From positions 310,001 to 374,000 of the forward strand of contig NZ_QWGE01000001.1 in NCBI RefSeq assembly GCF_003576375.1: DNA of 64,000 nucleotides, read 5' to 3'. Each line of letters begins with the position of its first letter. Position 1 is the first letter of the stretch. The position numbers and the translations under genes were made by a program. This stretch comes from Pontibacter oryzae. Its GTDB lineage: Bacteria > Bacteroidota > Bacteroidia > Cytophagales > Hymenobacteraceae. The notes under the pieces are model-generated. The model was not told where the DNA came from. It made no database searches and was given only the letters and a program-made list of their open reading frames with translations. Positions 10,033-18,168 of this stretch are shown here, one piece after another.

Positions 10033-10067
10033 AAAAAGCCCTGTAAGATATACTTGCAGGGCTTTTT
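10033..10067 (+). terminator. Rho-independent terminator of tRNA-Pro
   Basis: Stem 10033-10047 pairs with 10053-10067 (15 bp, one G-T) around the loop ATATA and ends in a T-run, immediately after the tRNA. Confidence 0.9.
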
Positions 10068-10187
10068 GTATTTCGTTAGACCCTTTCCATTTTTCTCCTA
10101 AAATCAGCTTAGCGCTCATATTTAGCCATACTAGTTAAAGCAAAGCCAGTAGGCCATGTATAAATTTTCTTCTGCCTGGGCATCCTT

Positions 10188-10466
10188 TTACAGGCTCCAC
10201 TCCTGTAGTATAACTACCACAACCTGCTTACTCAGAATTAAAATCAGGTGCTGCCCACCTTCTCCTTTGGCTGCATAAACAGGTGTTTTATCGGCGGTCA
10301 CTAGCAACCGCCAGCAATAACCGTATCCAACTGCCTGGCCTGCGAGAGACATCGCTATGTGGCGAGTAATTGGTGAGCTTTTGGCTACCCAAGCTGAATC
10401 CAGTATTTGCTTACCATTCAGGCGCAATCCATACTTACTTACTAAAAACTTTAGGTTTGAAAACAA
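10188..10466 (-). pseudogene. Remnant of a beta-lactamase-family serine hydrolase (C-terminus)
   Basis: A 92-codon reading frame whose text follows the C-terminal third of serine hydrolases of the beta-lactamase/penicillin-binding family: a GLRLNGKQILDSAWV segment, then VGYGYCWRLL, then AAKGEGGQHLILIL and a valine-rich strand. In intact relatives these read like NGKQI...W, GYGYxWW and GGQxIxVIP. The Ser-x-x-Lys nucleophile region and everything N-terminal to it are missing, and the DNA to the right (10467-10620) gives no continuous frame. I therefore read it as a decayed gene and not a functional small protein. The assignment rests on pattern resemblance only. Confidence 0.45.
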
Positions 10467-10835
10467 TTTGTGGGTTCTCTACAGAAACTCGGCACCGTGT
10501 CGCTCCGATTGAGGGCGCGCCTGTGTAGGTTGGGATCAAGCTGCGGCGCATTATCTAACCTACGGCTTAGCATGGTGTACCTGGGTAACAGCGGAAGAAT
10601 TACACAATTTCCTGGCTCGTGGATAGTATACCTTGCGGCTTGATTTTTTTTTAAACAGCGAGTATCGTTTCCTTATACTTCTTAAACGTTCTCAAGTATT
10701 TTGGCTAAATGGCTTAAATGATCCTAGATTTGGGGGATTATATGTACAGTCTTGTTTCAGACCTAAGTATGCATATGCAACCTTTTGCTATATATTGCTA
10801 TCCTTACTGAAGTTTACTTACCGTTGTTAAAACTT
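10467..10835. other. Intergenic region
   Basis: About 370 bp between the hydrolase remnant and the amidohydrolase. Its left part may be the unrecognisable N-terminal part of that remnant. I see no RNA gene or terminator. Confidence 0.35.
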
Positions 10836-12143
10836 ATGCTAAAAACTCTACTAAGCTTTTGCCTACTCTTTTACAGCATCTCTGGCTTTGCTCAAAACCT
10901 GCACCTTAAAAACGTAAACATTATAGATGTTGAGTCCGGAAAGTTACTCCCACAAAAAGAGATCGTGGTTACGGATGGCAAAATTGCATCTTTTAAATCA
11001 AAGAAGCGAAAAGTTAAGAACTATCAGGTAATTGATGGGCAAGGCCGCTATGTAATACCTGGGCTATTTGAAATGCATGCGCATATCGGTATACCTAACA
11101 GAAATTATTTGGATACCTTCCTTAAATATGGCATTACCGGCGTGCGGGTTATGGCAGGTAGTGAAGGGGTGCTTGCCTGGAGAGATTCTATAAGTATGGA
11201 CCTCATGAGCGGCCCAAATTTATTTATTGCTTCACCCTTATATGATGGCAACCCGCCACTTTGGGCAGACAACCACAGTGGCCCGGTACTAGAAAACATA
11301 AGCCAGGTTGAGCGTTTAGTGAAGGCGCATCAGCAAAAAGGGTATAACGAGATAAAGGTTTACAATCGGTTGCCTGCGGAAGTTTACTTGGAAATACTCC
11401 GGGCCGCTGATGCGGCAGGCATGCGTGTTAGTGGGCATATTCCCTACACCTTAACGAGTAACGATTTCGGAGACCCGCGCCATACATCTATTGAACACCT
11501 GGATGGATTTATCCAGTTTGCCACTTCGCAGTCTCCGGCTATGGAACAGGGAAAAGAGGAGTCTGCACGTATGTCACTTTACCCTTACTATGATAAAGCT
11601 AAGCTGGCCCCTTATTCAAATCGGATAAAGCAAAACAAAGTGTGGTTATGCCCAACACTGAGTCTGTACGGAAATTTTAACAGCGCAGAAGTGCATGAGG
11701 AATTAAACGAGGTAAAGCATCTAGCGCCAACTAATGGGTTAATGGGTTGGTGGTTAAGCTTACCTGAGCAAGTTGGTGAGAGCTTCAAGGTAAAATTCGA
11801 TTTTAACAGGCAGGTGCTGCAAGATCATTTCCTAGACTATGCAGACCACATATTGGCTGGAACTGATTCTCCTAACCCTTATAACTTACCTGGTCTTGCC
11901 TTGCACCACGAGTTGCAACACCTTACAGAAGCTGGCTTCTCAAATGCAGCAGTCCTAAAAATAGCTACCTATAATGCTGCTAACTACCTTGGCGTGTTGG
12001 ATATGCACGGAACAGTTGCCATTGGAAAATATGCAAACTTGCTGTTACTAGACGGAAACCCGCTGGTAGATATCCAGAACACTAAAAAGATACACCAGGT
12101 GCTGGTAAAAGGGCAGATAAAAACAGCTAAAATTAACTATTGA
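10836..12143 (+). CDS. Exported amidohydrolase (imidazolonepropionase/prolidase-like)
   Basis: A 435-aa metal-dependent hydrolase. I start it at ATG 10836 because MLKTLLSFCLLFYSISGFAQ is a signal peptide, while the start at 10785 would prepend 17 extra residues. The amidohydrolase fold shows in order: an N-terminal beta-sandwich with LKNVNIIDVESGKLLP, the metal-binding pair HAH in EMHAHIG, His in SGHIPYT, His in IEHLDGF, and the catalytic Asp in AGTDSPNPYNLPG. A C-terminal strand segment (YANLLLLDGNPLVDI) returns to the small domain. This group cleaves C-N bonds in cyclic amides or dipeptides; the substrate cannot be deduced. The signal peptide places it in the periplasm. It is monocistronic. 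Confidence 0.85.
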   Translation: MLKTLLSFCLLFYSISGFAQNLHLKNVNIIDVESGKLLPQKEIVVTDGKIASFKSKKRKVKNYQVIDGQGRYVIPGLFEMHAHIGIPNRNYLDTFLKYGITGVRVMAGSEGVLAWRDSISMDLMSGPNLFIASPLYDGNPPLWADNHSGPVLENISQVERLVKAHQQKGYNEIKVYNRLPAEVYLEILRAADAAGMRVSGHIPYTLTSNDFGDPRHTSIEHLDGFIQFATSQSPAMEQGKEESARMSLYPYYDKAKLAPYSNRIKQNKVWLCPTLSLYGNFNSAEVHEELNEVKHLAPTNGLMGWWLSLPEQVGESFKVKFDFNRQVLQDHFLDYADHILAGTDSPNPYNLPGLALHHELQHLTEAGFSNAAVLKIATYNAANYLGVLDMHGTVAIGKYANLLLLDGNPLVDIQNTKKIHQVLVKGQIKTAKINY

Positions 12144-12399
12144 TAAGCGAGGTTTGCTTAGGAGTACTGCTGTTAATTAAACTCCACTTAAAGTGTAAAA
12201 AGGATATACACCCCTTTTATAAGCCTTATAATTTATGAAGCTTATGTGGCAATAAGTCTTACAGTTACCTTTATATGGTATTAATAGTTGCATCGGCTTT
12301 TTATATGCGAAGAAGAAGTAAAATTTTACGACTATATATTTAAGTTGGCTTCGCCATATTACAGCCATGCCCATTTGTTAAGTTTTATACTCAGAATAG

Positions 12400-12771
12400 A
12401 TGATGGATAAATCCTTAATTAGCCATAAACAGCTGCTTTGGCTGTTAGTGTTTCTCTTGCTTCCACTGGCTAGCTTTGCCGAAGGTGGTGTAAAAGCAAT
12501 TGGTGCTTTAACAGAGCTGTTCGTGTACCTAATTTGGTTTCTGGCTTTCATCTCTTTACTGCTATCTTTGATCTGGGGAAAGAAGCATTCCGAAGCAAGG
12601 GTTATTGTCTACTTGCTTTGTGGCTTTTCATTTTTGACCTGGTGGATTGGTTCATTTTTTCTCGGTGGAGCACTAAGTGCATCTTATAACTTAGCTAACT
12701 TGGTTTCACTTGGTATACTGGTGATGACGAGAGTTCGAAAAGAGAGCAAAGCACCATCAAGGCATACCTAA
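12400..12771 (+). CDS. Small membrane protein of unknown function
   Basis: A 123-aa protein that I do not recognise. Four hydrophobic segments are visible: 13-27 (possibly a signal peptide ending SFA), 37-60, 68-88 and 95-110, followed by a basic tail KESKAPSRHT. The next small membrane gene lies 85 bp downstream on the same strand, so the two may share a transcript. Base composition is AT-richer than the housekeeping parts of the window, consistent with accessory DNA. Confidence 0.6.
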   Translation: MMDKSLISHKQLLWLLVFLLLPLASFAEGGVKAIGALTELFVYLIWFLAFISLLLSLIWGKKHSEARVIVYLLCGFSFLTWWIGSFFLGGALSASYNLANLVSLGILVMTRVRKESKAPSRHT

Positions 12772-12783
12772 ATTTACTTGATG
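12755..12783 (+). terminator. Possible weak terminator
   Basis: CATCAAG at 12755-12761 pairs with CTTGATG at 12777-12783 and is followed by CCTTTTT. The stem is only 7 bp and starts inside the stop region of the small membrane gene. Confidence 0.35.
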
Positions 12784-12856
12784 CCTTTTTAGCCTTCACT
12801 AATAGGTCATTTTACTAGAGCCATACTTGTACTAGAAAAAGATATTACCAGCCCCT

Positions 12857-13189
12857 ATGTATATACTGTTTTACATTTATGCACTTCTGTTTCTATCGTT
12901 GCTAGGTACGGCCTTTGCGACCTTTGTTAACCTGATTCTCTACTACATCATTGATAGTGTAGATGTAGAAAATAGATTGAGCCTTTATACCCATACTAAA
13001 AATACATTTCTAGTTGCATGGCTCGCTAACATAGTGCTGTTTATCATTATGATCTGGCATTCTATAGGTACCCGTAAATTTGAAATGGTTGTTGGCCTGG
13101 AAGGGCAGGTTGTATTTTGTGTGGTAACTTCCATAATAGCCTTTATTAACTACATGAGGCTTAGAGAACCAATACTGTTTGAAGAGTAA
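12857..13189 (+). CDS. Small three-helix membrane protein of unknown function
   Basis: A 110-aa protein with predicted membrane helices at about 3-31, 49-69 and 82-101 and no recognised motif. Its stop codon (13187-13189) is followed by further reading frame in the same phase up to 13411, which may be a separate decayed gene. The AT-rich setting suggests accessory DNA. Function unknown. Confidence 0.55.
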   Translation: MYILFYIYALLFLSLLGTAFATFVNLILYYIIDSVDVENRLSLYTHTKNTFLVAWLANIVLFIIMIWHSIGTRKFEMVVGLEGQVVFCVVTSIIAFINYMRLREPILFEE

Positions 13190-13411
13190 CTCCAGCGTAT
13201 TCTAAAGAATATCATTAATACCGGGACAACTTTACTTTCAACCTCAATAGTGCTATGCACAGCGTTTAGTTTAAGAGCACAGAGTTTATTTTCTGTTCTT
13301 TATCTAAATGAAGAAACAGCTGTACACAACGGGGTGCCTAAGCAAATAACTGAAGTTAGAACTTTCTACAACTCCAAGGGAATAGAAGTAAAGCAGGACA
13401 TCACCGAATAA
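13190..13411 (+). pseudogene. Possible remnant of a small exported protein
   Basis: After the stop at 13187-13189 the same frame stays open to a TAA at 13409-13411. It reads like a hydrophobic export signal (GTTLLSTSIVLCTAFSLRAQ) followed by about 40 polar residues with EVRTFYNSKGIEVKQDITE. No ATG precedes the hydrophobic stretch; only GTG or rare codons could start it. I interpret it as a gene that lost its start or was truncated. A non-canonical start is the alternative. Confidence 0.3.
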
Positions 13412-13906
13412 TGGCTATAAGTAATTGCTTGTTATAGCTTACTTTTGAAAATCTCGCTTCTGAGGCAATATTGCTATGTCTAAACAGGTGGTAATTGCGT
13501 TTGAACTTCACCCACTCCGATTAATAATTAAGCGCTAAGATTTGTTAATCGTGTTATTATAACTAGATCAGTGTGAATACTTATTATAATCAATTTTATT
13601 TCATTTTGCTTTAAGCAAAACAATCATCTCTCTAATAAAAACCTGATAAACACCAATAGTTTTGAATTTAAATCATTGACTATCCTCTACGACAAAAAAG
13701 ATAGATCCCTATATTCTTTGCCTTTCTATATCCTTTGCTTTGAGGCATTGTGGTAGTCATTGGCTAAATAAAAATTAAATTTAATCATAAATAAGATTAA
13801 CTATAAACAAAATAAAATTAAATTCGATATACATATAATGCAAAATAATTCAGGATTAATCTTACAATACTGATGAGATTAAGCTTTATTTTAAAAATTT
13901 ACGCGT
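13412..13906. other. AT-rich intergenic region
   Basis: About 500 bp, very AT-rich, especially 13740-13890, upstream of the crystallin/lectin gene. It presumably contains that gene's promoter, but I could not pick a convincing -7 element. Confidence 0.4.
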
Positions 13907-14584
13907 ATGAAATTTCAAATTATTACCTCAGCATTATTAGTGTTGGCCCTATTATGCTTTAGCGCCAATGCTCAGATTTTAACAGTTTATAAAGATTTTG
14001 ATTACGAAGGCACTACTCAATCTTTTGACGAAGGCTTTCATAAAGGCTATTTTAAAATCGGGAATGACGTTATCAGCTCACTGAAAATAAAACCAGGTTA
14101 CAGAGTTGTTCTGTATGAGCATGGCATAGGAAATGGCAAGGAACTAACCTTGTATAGCGACACCCCTAACCTGAGCAATTTTGATTTCAACGATATTACG
14201 TCTAACCTTAAAGTAGAAAAGGTAACCAATACCTTGGCTGCTGGAGAAACGTTGGATACCGAACAAAGATTATACTCTGAGAATGGCGAATACTACTTGG
14301 TCATTCAAACCGATGGTAATCTATGTGTATATACTGCAACTAATGCCTTTAAATGGTGCTCAATGGCACATGGCTTTGAAGGTGCTAAACTCAGCATGCA
14401 GACTGATGGCAATTTAGTAGTATACGATGGCACAAACGAGTCAAAGTGGGCTTCTAAAACAATGGGCTATTTTGATCAAAAGTGGGCAAATACCAATAAC
14501 AAACCAGTAAAATTAGTGTTGGAAGATGATGGTACGTTGAATCTTTACAATGCTTCCGGAGATGCTGTATGGACTAACGAATAG
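13907..14584 (+). CDS. Secreted beta/gamma-crystallin-like plus bulb-type lectin protein
   Basis: A 225-aa protein with signal peptide MKFQIITSALLVLALLCFSA. Residues about 25-105 look like a beta/gamma-crystallin domain: a Greek-key start TVYKDFDYEG, the calcium-site motif NDVISS (pattern N/D-N/D-x-x-S/T-S), and a second, imperfect copy NDITSN at the end of the other Greek key. Residues about 112-225 look like a bulb-type (monocot mannose-binding) lectin domain: three beta-repeats with QTDGNLCVY, QTDGNLVVY and EDDGTLNLY, close to the QxDxNxVxY sugar-binding pattern. The third copy has Glu for Gln and Thr for Asn and may not bind. A calcium-stabilised secreted sugar-binding or defensive protein is inferred. 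It is monocistronic and ends at a very strong hairpin. Confidence 0.75.
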   Translation: MKFQIITSALLVLALLCFSANAQILTVYKDFDYEGTTQSFDEGFHKGYFKIGNDVISSLKIKPGYRVVLYEHGIGNGKELTLYSDTPNLSNFDFNDITSNLKVEKVTNTLAAGETLDTEQRLYSENGEYYLVIQTDGNLCVYTATNAFKWCSMAHGFEGAKLSMQTDGNLVVYDGTNESKWASKTMGYFDQKWANTNNKPVKLVLEDDGTLNLYNASGDAVWTNE

Positions 14585-14589
14585 GTATA

Positions 14590-14654
14590 AAAAGAAGCAC
14601 CTAGCGCGAGAAACGGCGATGAAAGCACCGTTTCTCGCGCTAGGTGCTTCTTTT
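14590..14654. terminator. Long perfect hairpin terminator
   Basis: The 27-bp perfect stem 14590-14616 / 14628-14654 has an 11-nt loop and A and T runs at its ends, starting 6 nt after the lectin stop. Confidence 0.85.
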
Positions 14655-15378
14655 ATTTAGCCCTCTAAACACAGCGAAAGCAGACCAGACTGCATCATGG
14701 CACCTAATAAGTTAAAATTAGTATAGCTCTTGCTCATGCGTTTCATCAGATTCGTCTTGTTATTGTCCGGCGCAATTCCTGCCGCTCCCTGCCAGACCAA
14801 CTTACTGGCTATTTATGAATAAGGCGCAGCGCTGGCGGTCTCCGCTTGGTAGCGGCCAACTTCCACTTCACCACTTTTCCTGGAATACCACCGCAGCCTC
14901 GCATAAAACATGGCGCACCGGTTAAAATGTTGTTTTTGCAGGCTCGTTGTTTCTGTATCGCTGTCTTATGCTTATGCCTGGTGAGAATAAAACCAATAGT
15001 GGCTAATCAGGTTAAGGTTTTCGCCTAATTCAGTCTTCAGCACAGGTATTGCTGGGCAGGCAAAAAGTATGACCACCAGAACCTAGCCCGATAATTCAAT
15101 TTTTGTATTGATACAGGTGCTCGCTATCGGTTATAGTGCATAACCTATACTTCCCATTATTCTTTTGGAGTGATACCTTATTTCAAAGATTCTACTTTTA
15201 TAAACTAAAGGTATACTTACCTTGCCTTTAAAAACAACTTTACTGGCAATGAAGCACTTATATAAATACAGTTGCAACACAGGACTTAAACCGCATTACT
15301 GGCACTTCAATTGCTTGGCACAAATACAGATATATTAGTTTAGTTTTATTTACCTTTAGAGGTTAATTGGCAGAAGTA
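14655..15378. other. Gene-poor region before the stressosome operon
   Basis: About 720 bp in which no reading frame is convincing. A plus frame at 14846-15028 is low-complexity and unlike a protein. A minus frame over about 14655-14810 reads LVWQGAAGIAPDNNKT and resembles coding text but is cut by stops. It may be a degraded gene or mobile-element scar. AAGTATR words occur at about 15065, 15148, 15211 and 15374. Confidence 0.35.
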
Positions 15379-15386
15379 TAATTTTG
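15379..15386 (+). promoter_or_regulatory. Putative -7 element of the stressosome operon
   Basis: TAATTTTG at 15379-15386 matches TANNTTTG, 28 bp before the rsbR ATG. The -33 region (TTT at 15355-15357) is weak, so the site is probable but not certain. Confidence 0.5.
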
Positions 15387-15413
15387 CCATTCAAATCTCA
15401 TTAAATAAGCACG

Positions 15414-16286
15414 ATGAACAACACAGCTCAATTGTTACAGAATAACAAGAAGAAAATTCTGGAAAACTGGATGCAGAACCAGCTAGCCGATGAAGCCCTG
15501 CGCGATGATCTGATCTCGAACGAGGAATTGCGCCGCCAGTCGGATGAGCTGCTGAATGGCTTGGCAACTGCCACTGCCTCCGGCAATGTTGAGAATACTT
15601 ACGCGCCAGAGTACGAAACCGTAACTGAGATCCTTTCAGATATTTCGATTACACGTGCGCGCCAAGGCTTCACCCCGCGCGAAACAGGCATGTATGTGCT
15701 TAGCCTGAAGCAAGCTATCAATCAGGTACTTGAAGAGAAACTATCAGACCAGCCAGAACAGCTCTACAAAGAGTTGAGCATTATAAACAAGTTACTGGAC
15801 AACCTGAGCATGATTACTTTCGACACCTATATTAAAGGCCGCGAAGAAGTAATACTGCGCCAAAACGATGAGATAAACGAAATCTCTACGCCGGTTATAC
15901 GTGTATGGGAAGGTATACTTGCTCTTCCAATCATCGGAACGCTCGATAGCGCACGCACACAGGTGGTGATGGAAAACCTGCTGTTAGAGATTGTTAACAC
16001 AGGCAGCAGCATCGCCATACTTGATATCTCCGGCGTGCCAGCTGTAGACTCCTTGGTAGCACAGCATTTGATCAAAACTGTTAGCGCCACGCGCCTAATG
16101 GGTGCTGAGTGTATCATTAGTGGTATCCGTGCCGAGATTGCGCAAACCATTGTGCACCTGGGTATCGACCTTTCGAACATAAAAACAAAGGCTACACTTG
16201 CAAACGCGTTGCAGCTTGCCTTTAGCATGCGTGGCGTTGAGGTAAAGAAAACCGCCAGATATACAGGCCTTAACCTGAATAAATAG
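15414..16286 (+). CDS. rsbR: Stressosome co-antagonist RsbR
   Basis: A 290-aa RsbR-type protein. Residues about 5-150 form an all-helical sensor module of the RsbR N-terminal type (KKILENWMQNQL ... GFTPRETGMYV). Residues about 155-275 are a STAS domain with DISGVPAVDSLVAQHL and GIRAEIAQTIVHLGI. In Bacillus subtilis RsbRA the corresponding segments carry Thr171 and Thr205, phosphorylated by RsbT. Here the first equivalent is probably Ser in VDSLV, and no Thr is obvious at the second site. RsbR and RsbS build the stressosome shell that holds RsbT until stress. It is the first gene of a tightly packed operon with rsbS 20 bp downstream. The signal sensed by the helical module cannot be told from sequence. 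Confidence 0.92.
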   Translation: MNNTAQLLQNNKKKILENWMQNQLADEALRDDLISNEELRRQSDELLNGLATATASGNVENTYAPEYETVTEILSDISITRARQGFTPRETGMYVLSLKQAINQVLEEKLSDQPEQLYKELSIINKLLDNLSMITFDTYIKGREEVILRQNDEINEISTPVIRVWEGILALPIIGTLDSARTQVVMENLLLEIVNTGSSIAILDISGVPAVDSLVAQHLIKTVSATRLMGAECIISGIRAEIAQTIVHLGIDLSNIKTKATLANALQLAFSMRGVEVKKTARYTGLNLNK

Positions 16287-16306
16287 TAGTAGTAGAGAAG
16301 TGAGCC

Positions 16307-16717
16307 ATGGATAGAATCCCAATTTTAAAGATGGGGCAGTTTTTGCTCGTAACCATACAAGTGGACCTCTACGACAGACTAGCCCTGAACCTAGAGAATG
16401 ACCTAATCAATATGGTGAGCAAGACCGGTGCCCGCGGTGTGCTCATCGATATTTCTGCAGTAAGTATCGTTGACTCATTTATGGGTCGAATCTTGGGCAA
16501 TATCGCCTCCATGTCTCGTATCATGGATGCTGAAACGGTAGTAGTGGGCATGCAGCCCGCTGTGGCTATTACCCTCGTTGAGTTAGGCCTTACCCTGCAA
16601 GGGGTATACACCGCCCTCGACGTTGAGAAAGGCATGGAACTACTACATGATAAAATCGGCACCATAGAGCACCCAGAAGACGAAGAAGAGGAGGCGCCGC
16701 ATGATGATATTGACTAA
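16307..16717 (+). CDS. rsbS: Stressosome scaffold STAS protein RsbS
   Basis: A 136-aa single STAS domain with an acidic tail. DISAVSIVDSFMGRI carries the Ser that aligns with the RsbT phosphorylation site of RsbS (Ser59 in B. subtilis). With RsbR it forms the icosahedral stressosome core, and phosphorylation releases RsbT. The 3' end overlaps rsbT by 17 bp, which points to translational coupling. The acidic extension after residue 120 (HPEDEEEEAPHDD) is an addition to the core STAS domain, and its codons include the overlap with rsbT. Confidence 0.92.
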   Translation: MDRIPILKMGQFLLVTIQVDLYDRLALNLENDLINMVSKTGARGVLIDISAVSIVDSFMGRILGNIASMSRIMDAETVVVGMQPAVAITLVELGLTLQGVYTALDVEKGMELLHDKIGTIEHPEDEEEEAPHDDID

Positions 16718-17114
16718 AGACACGATGCAAATCGTGCGCGAGCAAGATGTAGTACCATTTAGGAACCGGGTTAAGGAATTTGCCACCAAGATTGGCATGA
16801 GCCTGGTAAACCAGACTAAATTGATTACAGCTGCCAGCGAATTAGTGCGTAATATGCTTAAATATGCTAACGGAGGTAAAATTTTGCTGGAAATTATCAG
16901 CAAAAATGCCCAAACTGGCGTAAGGTTAACCTTTATAGATGAAGGGCCTGGTATTACTGATATTAAGCAGGCAATGCAGGATGGCTTTTCTACCGGTAAA
17001 AGCCTCGGGCTTGGTTTACCGGGCGCTAAACGCCTTGTAAACGAGTTTGACCTTAAAAGCAAACCCGGCGAAGGAACAACTGTTACGGTTACGCACTGGA
17101 AAAATGGACGTTAG
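16701..17114 (+). CDS. rsbT: Stressosome serine/threonine switch kinase RsbT
   Basis: A 137-aa GHKL-type protein kinase. N-box ASELVRNMLKYANGG, G1 DEGPGITD and G2 STGKSLGLGLPGAKRLVNEF are intact, as in RsbT, which phosphorylates RsbS and RsbR and on release activates a downstream partner. In Bacillus that partner is the phosphatase RsbU; no rsbU is present here, and the likely output is the two fusion proteins that follow. Start codons at 16701 and 16704 (tandem ATG) are both possible. It overlaps rsbS by 17 bp and the next gene by 11 bp. Confidence 0.93.
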   Translation: MMILTKDTMQIVREQDVVPFRNRVKEFATKIGMSLVNQTKLITAASELVRNMLKYANGGKILLEIISKNAQTGVRLTFIDEGPGITDIKQAMQDGFSTGKSLGLGLPGAKRLVNEFDLKSKPGEGTTVTVTHWKNGR

Positions 17115-18168
17115 TACCCATATTCGCTTATTAATACCTGATAAATCTTATGCTAGCATAGCCAAGCGCGAAATTAGTAAAATGGCTGATGAGGCTGGTA
17201 TGGCACCAGCAGACATTGGCAAGCTAAACATCGTGGTGTCCGAGATGACATCAAACCTGGCAAAACACTCGAAAGAAGGCGGTGAACTGCTTGTTCGGCT
17301 AATTGGCCAGGTAGGGATTGAAATAATATGCTTGGATAAAGGCCCGGGAATGCCCGAACCACAGCGAATGCTGGAAGACGGTGTTTCGACGTATGGCTCT
17401 GCTGGTGAGGGCTTGGGGGCCATAAAAAGGCAGTCCGATGTCTTTGATATGTTCTCGCAAGTTGAGGTTGGCACTGTTATACTGTCGCGGGTGTATAAAT
17501 CTGACTTTAACCTACAGCGGCATCTTCTGGAAATGCGCCATGAGATTGGCTATGTAATGGTTGCTAAACCAAACGAAACGCTCTGCGGTGATGGCTTGGC
17601 TATTATCCAGAAAGGCGCTGAAACATACTTGCTCGCTCTCGATGGGCTAGGGCACGGCGCTCATGCCAACGAGGCAGCCCGGGCTGCCGTAGAAGCATTT
17701 AGAGCCTATGCTCCGCATCATCCAGTTGATATGCTGCGTCATGTGCACCAGCAGATCCGGCGCACGCGCGGCGCCGTTGGCATGGCCGTAAATATCAGTA
17801 GCAACAGCCACAAAATCTCTTACTGTGGCATTGGTAACATAAGTGGCAAGCTGTATGCGGCTGATATATCGCTTACAGGCTCACCGTATAAAAACATTAT
17901 CTCTTACAACGGGATACTTGGGCATAATATTCCGGGTACACTAAATAACCAGCAATTGGACTGGGGCCGCAACAAAATGTTAATTCTACATTCTGATGGC
18001 CTCAGATCAAGGTGGGAGCTTACCAAATATCAATCGTTAAACCGACATCACGCCACAACTATCGCTGCTGTTTTATACAAAGAGCAGAGTCGCCAAACCG
18101 ACGATACGATGGTCTTGGTATGTAAAGCAAAGTATAAGCCCGATGCACCGAAGTATAATCAAGATTAA
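17104..18168 (+). CDS. RsbT/RsbW-like ATPase fused to PP2C (SpoIIE/RsbX-type) phosphatase
   Basis: A 354-aa two-domain protein. I start at ATG 17104, which gives the normal short overlap with rsbT; the frame is open to 17047 but the extra residues do not belong to the fold. Residues about 1-135 are a GHKL anti-sigma-type ATPase (N-box VVSEMTSNLAKHS, G1 DKGPGMPE, G2 GSAGEGLGAIKRQ). Residues about 150-354 are a PP2C-type serine phosphatase with the metal-site motifs LALDGLGHGAHANEA, HSDGLRSRWE and QTDDTMVLV. The phosphatase half corresponds to RsbX, which resets the stressosome by dephosphorylating RsbS and RsbR. The attached ATPase could dock on the STAS proteins or supply an opposing kinase activity. 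The reset role is inferred from its place in the operon. Confidence 0.85.
   Translation: MDVSTHIRLLIPDKSYASIAKREISKMADEAGMAPADIGKLNIVVSEMTSNLAKHSKEGGELLVRLIGQVGIEIICLDKGPGMPEPQRMLEDGVSTYGSAGEGLGAIKRQSDVFDMFSQVEVGTVILSRVYKSDFNLQRHLLEMRHEIGYVMVAKPNETLCGDGLAIIQKGAETYLLALDGLGHGAHANEAARAAVEAFRAYAPHHPVDMLRHVHQQIRRTRGAVGMAVNISSNSHKISYCGIGNISGKLYAADISLTGSPYKNIISYNGILGHNIPGTLNNQQLDWGRNKMLILHSDGLRSRWELTKYQSLNRHHATTIAAVLYKEQSRQTDDTMVLVCKAKYKPDAPKYNQD

Noticed and set aside
9952-10070. tRNA-Pro as an attachment site of an integrated element
   Set aside because: I looked for a repeated copy of the tRNA 3' end and for an integrase gene within the window and saw neither.
14846-15028. A 60-codon plus-strand frame
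   Set aside because: It has no conserved features and lies in a region where several frames look equally random.
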